Below are positions 30,297-36,146 of a stretch of 36,146 bases of DNA, piece after piece. Under the pieces are notes generated by a model. It had not been told where the DNA came from. It did no database searches and was given only the letters and a program-made list of their open reading frames with translations. The DNA is taken from positions 1 to 36,146 of the forward strand of contig SCTB01000025.1 of assembly GCA_004297545.1 (NCBI GenBank), read 5' to 3'. The translations under genes were made by a program, and so were the position numbers. The DNA is from Alphaproteobacteria bacterium (GTDB lineage: Bacteria > Pseudomonadota > Alphaproteobacteria > Micavibrionales > UBA2020). Each line of letters begins with the position of its first letter. The first letter of the stretch is position 1.

Positions 30297-30393
30297 GTCT
30301 CCCCCGCGAGGGCGGGGGCCCGGTCCGCCGCAACGCGGCATTTATAAACACGGCATGCGCTGCGGTCCGGATGCCCGCCTTCGCGGGCATGAC
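30297..30393. repeat. Extragenic palindromic repeat with TTTATAAA core
   Basis: Arms (GTCTCCCCCGCGAGGGCGGGG ... GCCCGCCTTCGCGGGCATGACG) surround a GCGGCATTTATAAACACGGC core. It is the closest relative of the copy at 22667 and separates the chaperone-like gene from the portal gene. Confidence 0.8.
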
Positions 30394-30396
30394 GCA

Positions 30397-31587
30397 TTAG
30401 AGAGAGTCCCCGCCCGCAACCGGCGGCAGGCCAAGCGCCCGGCGTTTTTCGTTGGGAGTCATGAAAGATGCCCCCGAAATCCGCGCCCAGGTCTTTTCGC
30501 GCCGGGGCGACAGGGCCTCGATGCCGTCGATGTCGTAATCGATGTGTATATCTGCGCCAAACCGCGGCGCCAGCCAGTTATTCAGCGCATCCTTCACCCG
30601 GTCCAGCAGCGGCAGCACCGCATCGTCAAACAGCGCAAGCCGCGCCTGCTCGAAATTCGCGAAGGTCAGCGACCCCTCGACGCCAATCAGCTGCGGCGGC
30701 ACATGAAAGGCCTGCGCGATATCGCGGGCCGATACATCCTTGCCCGCCAGCCAGTCCATATCTTTGGGGCTCAATGCCATATCGCGCCAGTCAAGCCCCC
30801 CTTCCAGCACCAGCGGTCGCCCTGCATTTCCGGGACCGCTGAAATATTTCTCCACTTCCTCTTTCAACTGCGCGCGCTGCACATCGGTCAGCGTGTCGCT
30901 GGCTTCCGGGTGCGCCGGGCGGTACACCAGCGCGCCGGATGGCCTGCCGCTTTGCTGCAGCAGCGCTGCGTTCCACCGCGCCGCATCGTTATGCTGGTCG
31001 ATGCTGAAGGCCGCCGCTTCCAGCGGGCTCATCCCATACCAGTCATCCAGCGGGTGAAAAGCCTTGACATGCAGCACATCCGCCTGCCCGTTGAGCGGGT
31101 CGGCGCGGAATTCGGCCGTGCGCCCGTTCACGATATAACGATAAGCCTCCGGTATGCCGTTCGCGCCCGGCACGACGCGCATTCTATCCGGGCGCAGGGC
31201 CCACAATTCGCGCGGCGCGGTGTTTTTCGGTCCCACGGCCTCCAGGTAGCTGTTGCCCGCAATCAGGTAAAACCCGTACATCGCCTCGAACAGCTCCGCC
31301 CCGCCGGTCAGCGGGTTCGGCCGGTGCAAAAGCGACAACAGCGCATGGTCTTCCAGCCGGTGGCGCGACAGCCCTTCGCCCCTGAAAACCATCCACGGCA
31401 CCGCCGCCGCATTCTGCGCGACCAGGCGGATGCAGCGGTACGCAATCACATTCTTGCGAAACCCCTCATCCGCCAGCTGGTCATACTGCCGCGGCGTAAA
31501 CTTCGCCTCATGCGCGCCGAAAGTCACCAGCAGGGGGCCAGTGCGCGAGGCTTTCTTTTCGCGGCGGAAGGGGTTTTTGAGTTTCAT
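30397..31587 (-). CDS. HK97-family phage portal protein
   Basis: A 396-residue protein. Typical portal patterns are VPWMVFRGEGLSRHRLEDHALLSLLHRPNPLTGGAELFEAMYGFYLIAGNSYLEAVG, then VLHVKAFHPLDDWYGMSPLEAAAFSIDQHNDAARWNAALLQQSGRPSGALVY. KDMDWLAGKDVSARDIAQAFHVPPQLIGVEGSLTFANFEQARLALFDDAVLPLLDRV is also typical. Twelve copies form the ring through which DNA enters and leaves the head. Palindromic repeats lie on both sides. It matches the position of RcGTA g3, next to the terminase. Confidence 0.95.
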   Translation of the reverse strand: MKLKNPFRREKKASRTGPLLVTFGAHEAKFTPRQYDQLADEGFRKNVIAYRCIRLVAQNAAAVPWMVFRGEGLSRHRLEDHALLSLLHRPNPLTGGAELFEAMYGFYLIAGNSYLEAVGPKNTAPRELWALRPDRMRVVPGANGIPEAYRYIVNGRTAEFRADPLNGQADVLHVKAFHPLDDWYGMSPLEAAAFSIDQHNDAARWNAALLQQSGRPSGALVYRPAHPEASDTLTDVQRAQLKEEVEKYFSGPGNAGRPLVLEGGLDWRDMALSPKDMDWLAGKDVSARDIAQAFHVPPQLIGVEGSLTFANFEQARLALFDDAVLPLLDRVKDALNNWLAPRFGADIHIDYDIDGIEALSPRREKTWARISGASFMTPNEKRRALGLPPVAGGDSL

Positions 31588-31602
31588 CTATTTCACCAAT
31601 TT

Positions 31603-31716
31603 GTGTCGCCCCGGCGCAGGCCGGGGCCCACGGACTTCGGCGTTTGTTTTGTACTGTCGTTTATTTGTAATGAGGAGAGTCGGCAGTCCGTGGATTTCGG
31701 CTTTCGCCGGAATGAC
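31603..31716. repeat. Extragenic palindromic repeat (GTCGCCCCGGCGCAGGC family)
   Basis: Arms TGTCGCCCCGGCGCAGGCCGGGGCCCACGGACT and (reverse) TGTCATTCCGGCGAAAGCCGAAATCCACGGACT, about 55 bases apart. It fills the gap between the portal start and the large terminase stop. Confidence 0.8.
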
Positions 31717-31724
31717 GGATTGGG

Positions 31725-33158
31725 CTATCTCCACACCCGCGGCCCCTCCGGCCTCGGTCCCGACAGCATCAGCTCCGTCATCGCCCATACCCGCGCATCG
31801 ACGCGGTCGGGGCTGTCGCCGCCCATCAGCGGGTCGAAACCGCACATCTGGTCTTCGAGCCGGGCGAAGTGGCCGGCGTGGTGGATGCGGCCCTGCAGGT
31901 CGAGCGCGGCGACGGGCTCGGCGCGCGTCACCTTGCCGCGGCTGGCGCGCACGGGCTTGTAGGAAATATTCGGGTCGATGGAGCGCAAGGTTGCCTCCAC
32001 CAGGTCGCCGCCCTGGTTGACTTCGGCCACCACGCGGTCGGCCTCGAAATCGTAATAGGCCTTCACGATCGCCTGCGCCCACATCAGCGGCGTGTATTTG
32101 CCGCTCAAATCCGCCAGCACATAGGCATGGTTGTCGGCGCCAAGCCCCGCCACGATAATCCCGGTTTCATCGCTGCCCCGTTTCGATGACACGGCGGGGT
32201 CGACCGCGACGACGATGCGCCGCAACTCCGGCACCTCGCTGCGGTCACAGCGGAACAGGTCGATCTGGCCGCGGTTCCAGAGCGCGCCGGGCAGGTCGGC
32301 ATGAAAGGCTTCTTCCACCGTCGCCGGGTATTCGCGCCGAAAGGCGAAAATGCCGCCCAGTTCTGCCGTTTTCTGGCGACGCCAGAACACCTGCGCGTCG
32401 TCAAGGGTATAGGCGGCTTTGTAATCGGCCTCCTCCGTTGTCAGGCGAAAATCTTCAGGCGGCATCTTGCGGTACTCCTCCTGCCAGAACCAGGGAATGA
32501 AAATCAGCTGATAGTCGGTGTCGCCTTTGGCCGCGGCCATGGCGATTTTATAAAACAAGCCCTCCGCGCCGTTCGAGGTGCTTTCGAGGATGACCTCAGT
32601 GCCCTCTGTATCCGGCACGGCCTGCAACGCCCCGGTCACATGTTCCTCGGCATTGGCCCAGAAGGCGACTTCCGAGCCGTGGAAATACTGGATGGTCCAG
32701 CTGCGCCCGATGCCCTGCGATTTTGCCGTGCCGATATGATAGCCAGAATCCAGCTCGTCAAAGACCAGCTCCCGCCGGTTCGCGCGGCTCGCATGCGGCC
32801 GCACCGCCTTGGGGCAATGGCCGTGAAAGCGCCGCGCGATTTCGTATATGTTGCGCGAGGCCTCCTCGAGATGCGTCAATATGAACGCGCGCAGCCCCTT
32901 GTTCTGCGAGGTCTTCCAGTAAAACCGCGCCTCGACATAGGTCGAACATCCCTGTTGCCGGCCTTTTAAAATCACCGCCCGCACGCGGCCCGTGCGCTTC
33001 ACCTGCGTCTCCAGCAGCGCGTGTATATGCCGCTGTGCCGTATTGAGTATCAGCGGCGAGATGCGCCCCGACTTCTCGCGGATCTTCAGGCATTTTTCGG
33101 CATAGTGGATGAAGTCGCGCGACAGGCGCTCGCGGATGTCGCGGTCCTTGCTGTCCAT
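31725..33158 (-). CDS. terL: Phage terminase large subunit
   Basis: A 477-residue protein. The ATPase has KGRQQGCST at residues 65-73 as deviant Walker A and HGSEVAFW at 160-167 as Walker B, with ESTSNG at 192-197 as the coupling motif. The C-terminal RNase-H-like nuclease shows AVDPA (D320) and GSDETGIIV, AEVNQGGDLVE (D385) and SPDRVDARVWA (D451/D454). It packages DNA into the head and cuts it. The ATPase half is of a type common in non-GTA phages, while the nuclease (KYTPLMWA, VRASRGKVTRAEP, RIHHAGHFARLEDQM) resembles the GTA TerL. It begins two bases after the small terminase stop. Confidence 0.92.
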   Translation of the reverse strand: MDSKDRDIRERLSRDFIHYAEKCLKIREKSGRISPLILNTAQRHIHALLETQVKRTGRVRAVILKGRQQGCSTYVEARFYWKTSQNKGLRAFILTHLEEASRNIYEIARRFHGHCPKAVRPHASRANRRELVFDELDSGYHIGTAKSQGIGRSWTIQYFHGSEVAFWANAEEHVTGALQAVPDTEGTEVILESTSNGAEGLFYKIAMAAAKGDTDYQLIFIPWFWQEEYRKMPPEDFRLTTEEADYKAAYTLDDAQVFWRRQKTAELGGIFAFRREYPATVEEAFHADLPGALWNRGQIDLFRCDRSEVPELRRIVVAVDPAVSSKRGSDETGIIVAGLGADNHAYVLADLSGKYTPLMWAQAIVKAYYDFEADRVVAEVNQGGDLVEATLRSIDPNISYKPVRASRGKVTRAEPVAALDLQGRIHHAGHFARLEDQMCGFDPLMGGDSPDRVDARVWAMTELMLSGPRPEGPRVWR

Positions 33159-33160
33159 TT

Positions 33161-33391
33161 TTACTCAAGGTCTTTAAGGGAGCCAGTGTCTTCGGGGTCG
33201 TGTTTCGCCCGTTGTTTCTTCGGCTGCGGCAAACGCGGGTCGGGCAGCCGCTTTTTCAGCAAGGTCAGGGCCGCCGTCACCTGCGAGGATTCCAGCGGCT
33301 TCTTGCCCGTGACATGCAGCTGCAGCGCCTGGATGATCGCAAGCGCGTCGATGCTCCAGCGCGGGCTTCTGGTGGATTTTTTCTTCGACAT
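33161..33391 (-). CDS. Terminase small subunit-like protein
   Basis: A 76-residue protein. WSIDALAIIQALQLHVTGKKPLESSQVTAALTLLKKRLPDPRLPQ matches the short terminase small-subunit-like family in which LEAH-x-x-G-x-x-x-x-x-SQVxAALxLLKKxxPD is conserved. Basic ends (MSKKKSTRSP) suit DNA binding. It starts the run of virion genes and probably marks DNA for packaging with TerL. It begins at ATG 33391 without a strong ribosome site. Confidence 0.78.
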   Translation of the reverse strand: MSKKKSTRSPRWSIDALAIIQALQLHVTGKKPLESSQVTAALTLLKKRLPDPRLPQPKKQRAKHDPEDTGSLKDLE

Positions 33392-33761
33392 TTTCTGATT
33401 TTTGTTCTGCTCACACTTCGCGAGCCTGATTTGACTGTGATGAAAATCTTCCCCGTCCGCAACGAAATTCTGTGTAACGCGATGAAACGCACAGGGCTAT
33501 GTGCGCGAATCGCCTGCGAAATTCGGCGCAAAAATTTTTTGAAAATGCCGCGTTGCCGGACCCGTTCCGTTTCAGGGCGTTTCGTCCGTTGAGAAAATTC
33601 GATAGTTTTTCTTTTAATATCAGATATTTATCAGTGTTTGACTTTTACATAAAACAACCTTATGATGTAGGCCTTGTCTGGCAAAACATTGTTTTTCCGC
33701 TGTTTTTTACGTGCGGCGGAATCGCGGCATTTGCCGGGCGAGAGAAGGTTTTTTGATTCCG
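33392..33761. other. Divergent intergenic region, terminase / ANK gene 33762
   Basis: About 370 bases. The left half (33400-33590) is mixed-composition sequence upstream of the small terminase; no promoter with clear boxes on the minus strand was seen, although this should be the start of the virion operon. The right half is AT-rich and holds the plus-strand promoter at 33638-33666. No gene is supported. Confidence 0.5.
33638..33666 (+). promoter_or_regulatory. Sigma-70-type promoter for ANK gene 33762
   Basis: TTGACT (33638-33643), 17 bases, TATGAT (33661-33666); both boxes differ from consensus at only one position. Confidence 0.7.
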
Positions 33762-34544
33762 ATGGAATATTCAAGCGGCCAGCGCGCCCTGACAGACAGT
33801 TTCTTGAAAGCCGCCGAGGAAAATAACGCGGCGGAGGCGGAGCGTTTGCTGAACGCCGGCGCGCATATCAATGCTTCCGACCGGCATGAGGCGACCGCGC
33901 TGATGTGGGCGGCGCGCAACGGCAACCTCGATTTCATGAAACTTCTTCTCGGCAAAGGCGCGGAACGCGAATGCGCCGACAATCTCGGCTTTACGCCGCT
34001 GATGTCCGCCATATCGCTTGGTCGCGCCGATCTCGCGCGCGAGATGGTGAAGCTTCAGTTCAACGCGGCGGCCAAAGGCGCCCGCGGGGAAATGCCGCTG
34101 CTGCTGGCATCCCAGCGCGGATTTGCGCCGCTGATGGAAGATCTGATTACAGCGGGCGCGAAAGCCGATGCGCAGGATATTTCCGGCATGACGCCGCTGA
34201 TGGCGGCGATCCGGGAGAACCAGCCGGAGGCCGTGACGCTGCTGCTGCAGAACAGGCAGGGCATTGATAAACAGGACAACGAAGGCCGCACCGCGCTGAT
34301 CCATGCCGTCACCTGCGGCCGCCATGAAATGGCCAGGCAGCTCATCGAGGCGGGCGCGGATATTTCGATTTGTGATCATCGCGGCCGCAACGCGCTCGAA
34401 TTCGCGCGGCAGTGGAAAACCTCAGGCATGCTGGAGCTGGTGAAGGAAACCTTCCTCGACGACACCGTCGCGCAGCTGACCTCAGGCGCGCGCGCGCCGA
34501 TAAAAACGGTGCCGGTGCTCCGGCTCCGTCCGCACGGGACTTAA
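33762..34544 (+). CDS. Ankyrin-repeat protein
   Basis: A 260-residue protein. From residue 10 to about 230 it has seven ANK repeats, such as EATALMWAARNGNLDFMKLLLGKGAERE, GFTPLMSAISLGRADLAREMVKLQF, GMTPLMAAIRENQPEAVTLLLQNRQGID and GRTALIHAVTCGRHEMARQLIEAGADIS. It ends VPVLRLRPHGT, another basic-hydrophobic tail. ATG 33762 is used here; a TTG at 33753 lies four bases after AGAAGG and could be the real start (three residues more). The frame to 33711 is unlikely. Promoter at 33638-33666. It flanks the phage cluster on its right side, as the 13062 gene does on the left. Partner unknown. Confidence 0.92.
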   Translation: MEYSSGQRALTDSFLKAAEENNAAEAERLLNAGAHINASDRHEATALMWAARNGNLDFMKLLLGKGAERECADNLGFTPLMSAISLGRADLAREMVKLQFNAAAKGARGEMPLLLASQRGFAPLMEDLITAGAKADAQDISGMTPLMAAIRENQPEAVTLLLQNRQGIDKQDNEGRTALIHAVTCGRHEMARQLIEAGADISICDHRGRNALEFARQWKTSGMLELVKETFLDDTVAQLTSGARAPIKTVPVLRLRPHGT

Positions 34545-34551
34545 AGAAAAT

Positions 34552-35118
34552 CTATTTTGTGGTGGTATTCGTAACCGGGGCGGGCGCGGCCGGCGGAGCC
34601 GTTGTTCCGTTTGCCGCCGTCGCGGCGGGTGCGGGCGCAGGCGCTACAGCGGGTGTTCCAGCCGGAGCGGCCGCCGCCGCAGGCGCCGCAACAACGGGCG
34701 CCGGCTTCTCATAGGATTTGTCGCGCGCGGCTTTCGCGTCCTTGTGGCGCTGGAGTTTCATCTGGCGGTCGGTGCACATCGCGTAGGCGTTCATGTTGTA
34801 CATAAAATCGGCGCAGGGATCGACCTTTTTCGTGTCCGTGGTTTTCGCGCCCTCGGGCGGCGCGCCCGCTGTGGTGGTCATGCCCGTGGGCGCCGGAGCC
34901 GGAGCCGGAGCCGCCGCGACCGGCGCTGCCGGTGTCGCAGGCGTTGCTCCCGGCCGGACGCCTGAAACGCCGGACGTGCCGGTGGTCGCCGTCGTTGTGG
35001 TGGCGGCTGAATTCGGCGTGCTGGCGTTCTGTCCGCCGCTATAGCCGCTGGAAGTCTGGGCCTGCGCGCCGATGCTCGCGAGCGTGAGCAGAGCGGCAAT
35101 GATAACGGTATATTTCAT
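34552..35118 (-). CDS. Secreted Ala/Pro/Thr-rich protein with Cys pair
   Basis: A 188-residue protein. A signal peptide (MKYTVIIAALLTLASIGAQAQ) is followed by Ser/Thr/Asn-rich and Ala/Pro-rich low-complexity stretches. The only ordered part is about residues 98-135, VDPCADFMYNMNAYAMCTDRQMKLQRHKDAKAARDKS, with two Cys that could form a disulphide in the periplasm. A second Ala/Pro run closes it. GGGGAAATC lies before ATG 35118. The next gene on the strand (35207) has a similar layout, so the two may be paralogues. Function unknown. Confidence 0.8.
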   Translation of the reverse strand: MKYTVIIAALLTLASIGAQAQTSSGYSGGQNASTPNSAATTTTATTGTSGVSGVRPGATPATPAAPVAAAPAPAPAPTGMTTTAGAPPEGAKTTDTKKVDPCADFMYNMNAYAMCTDRQMKLQRHKDAKAARDKSYEKPAPVVAAPAAAAAPAGTPAVAPAPAPAATAANGTTAPPAAPAPVTNTTTK

Positions 35119-35206
35119 GATTTCCCCGATGGTTAGGCCGCGGCTGCCCGTCGCGGCGGCGCTGAAACTACAATATTATTCTATCACATAAACCCTGCAA
35201 ATTTCA

Positions 35207-35791
35207 TTAAGGGTTCAGTTTTATCCCTGATTTTGCGGGCGAATCCGAAGGCGCCGGCGCCGCCTCTGCGGACCCATGATCGGGCTCCGGCCGCTGGACG
35301 CGGATATAGTTGCGCGGGCTTTCGGGCGTCGCCGCGGCGGCCGCTTCGCCCGCTTTCATCTCGCGCTTGCCCTGCAATTTGGCCTCGAGCCGCGCCTGGC
35401 ATTCGGCATAGGGTTTCAGGTAATCGCGCCGGACTTCCGCAGCATCTGCCGGGTCCAGCTGGTCGTAACAGGTCTGGATCGAGGTCACGGTCATCGAATG
35501 ATGCATGTTGTCGTCTGCAGGGGTCGCAGCCGGGGGGGCTGTCGCGGCCGGATTCGCCGGCGCGGAAGGGGCCGCCTTCGGCTGCGCCGCTGTCTTCGCG
35601 GCGCTGCCCGCCGACCAGTGGCCGATATGCATGCCGTCCGGCGTCACGGTATCCGGCAGGTGCGGCATCGGCTCCCCCGACACCATCGGGGGAAGCCGCT
35701 GGTCCGCGGTCGTGGAGGCCTGCGCCGAAGCCGACAGCAGAAAGACGAAAACGGGAAGGACAAGAATCATTTTCATGGGAATATTTTTCAT
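35207..35791 (-). CDS. Secreted Ala/Pro-rich protein with Cys pair
   Basis: A 194-residue protein. A signal peptide (MKMILVLPVFVFLLSASAQAS) is followed by LPPMVSGEPMPHLPDTVTPDGMHIGHW and an Ala/Pro-rich spacer. The ordered core is SIQTCYDQLDPADAAEVRRDYLKPYAECQARLEAKLQGKRE, with two Cys 24 residues apart in a helical region. The end is Glu/Ala/Pro-rich. Its ATG (35791) overlaps the TGA of the upstream ANK gene by four bases; an internal ATG at 35776 is also possible. Probably periplasmic. It may form a disulphide-linked helical hairpin; function unknown. Confidence 0.8.
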   Translation of the reverse strand: MKNIPMKMILVLPVFVFLLSASAQASTTADQRLPPMVSGEPMPHLPDTVTPDGMHIGHWSAGSAAKTAAQPKAAPSAPANPAATAPPAATPADDNMHHSMTVTSIQTCYDQLDPADAAEVRRDYLKPYAECQARLEAKLQGKREMKAGEAAAAATPESPRNYIRVQRPEPDHGSAEAAPAPSDSPAKSGIKLNP

Positions 35792-36146
35792 GGCTGGTGC
35801 GGCGCTCCGGGTTTGAAGACCTGCAGCGGAAACGGCTTGATGTCCGGCTGCGGGCGTTTTTGCATTTCCTCGGCGATGAGGCGCGCCGTGTACTCGCGTT
35901 TCATTTTGACCGCTATCCCGAGCGCGGTGTCGCCATCGGCATTCGCGGCGTCGAGGTCCGCGCCTTTCGAGAGCAGCAGGGAAACGGCCTCGTCCTTGCC
36001 CGCGCGCACGGCGATATGGAGCGGCGTGTCGCCGTTCGTCGCTTTCGCATTGATATCCGCGCCGGCATCGAGGATTCTTTCGGCGTGGGTCTTGTCGTCG
36101 CGCGTGGCGGCATAGTGCAAAATGGTCCAGCCGTTCTTGTCGCGGT
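35788..36146 (-). CDS. Ankyrin-repeat protein, 5' end outside window
   Basis: The frame is open to the right edge, so the gene starts outside. Visible: NGWTILHYAATRDDKTHAERILDAGADINAKATNGDTPLHIAVRAGKDEAVSLLLSKGADLDAANADGDTALGIAVKMKREYTARLIAEEMQKR, about three ANK repeats, ending in KPFPLQVFKPGAPHQP. The stop overlaps the start of the secreted protein gene 35207, so the two are co-translated. Confidence 0.9.
   Translation of the reverse strand, partial: RDKNGWTILHYAATRDDKTHAERILDAGADINAKATNGDTPLHIAVRAGKDEAVSLLLSKGADLDAANADGDTALGIAVKMKREYTARLIAEEMQKRPQPDIKPFPLQVFKPGAPHQP

Noticed and set aside
30355-31962. 535-codon plus-strand open frame opposite the portal gene
   Set aside because: Antisense shadow of the portal gene and the neighbouring repeats; no ribosome site or recognisable pattern.

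Overview
The window is about 60% GC, gene-dense DNA that reads as an alphaproteobacterial chromosome. The basis is codon and base use, the TetR, M48 and Sel1 families, and virion genes of the type found in Rhodobacterales/Rhizobiales gene transfer agents (GTAs) and siphophages. The species cannot be named from sequence alone. No tRNA, rRNA, CRISPR array, transposase, integrase, phage repressor or replication gene was seen.

Left part (1-13682): an accessory region dominated by ankyrin-repeat (ANK) genes. Five run on the plus strand (1-5611), three on the minus strand (7377-9446), and two more lie at 10313 and 13062. Between them are a TetR-family regulator, a small unknown gene, a ribbon-helix-helix protein behind a strongly palindromic operator-like site, a proline-rich protein, a low-GC membrane-anchored protein and an M48 zinc metalloprotease. 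Four of the first five ANK proteins share a C-terminal module ending in an F-x-x-x-[FYL]-W signature that I cannot assign to a known domain. Two of them (genes at 1 and 3807) use 30-residue ANK repeats instead of the usual 33.

Middle part (13670-33391, nearly all minus strand): a compact phage structural and lysis cluster. In transcription order it holds small and large terminase, portal, a small chaperone-like protein, HK97 prohead protease, HK97 capsid, a decoration-like protein, head-tail connector, head-tail adaptor, DUF3168 tail completion protein, TP901-type major tail protein, two overlapping tail assembly chaperones, a very short tape measure, lambda M- and L-position tail-tip proteins, NlpC/P60 protein, TipJ/gpJ, fibre, endolysin, holin, and Rz/Rz1-like spanins. 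The second chaperone has no normal start and sits in the -1 frame, so programmed frameshifting is likely. No lysogeny, replication or integration genes are present. Plus-strand or AT-rich non-phage genes with their own promoters sit inside the cluster, and palindromic extragenic repeats punctuate its gene junctions. I infer a long-resident, domesticated element: a GTA-like particle or a decayed prophage whose virion genes remain intact.

Right part (33392-36146): another ANK gene with a clear sigma-70 promoter, two secreted Ala/Pro-rich proteins with a cysteine pair, and a partial ANK gene running off the right edge. Several ANK genes are preceded by near-consensus promoters starting TTGACATAA, so they look constitutively expressed. 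The virion genes are tightly overlapping and show no comparable promoter of their own.
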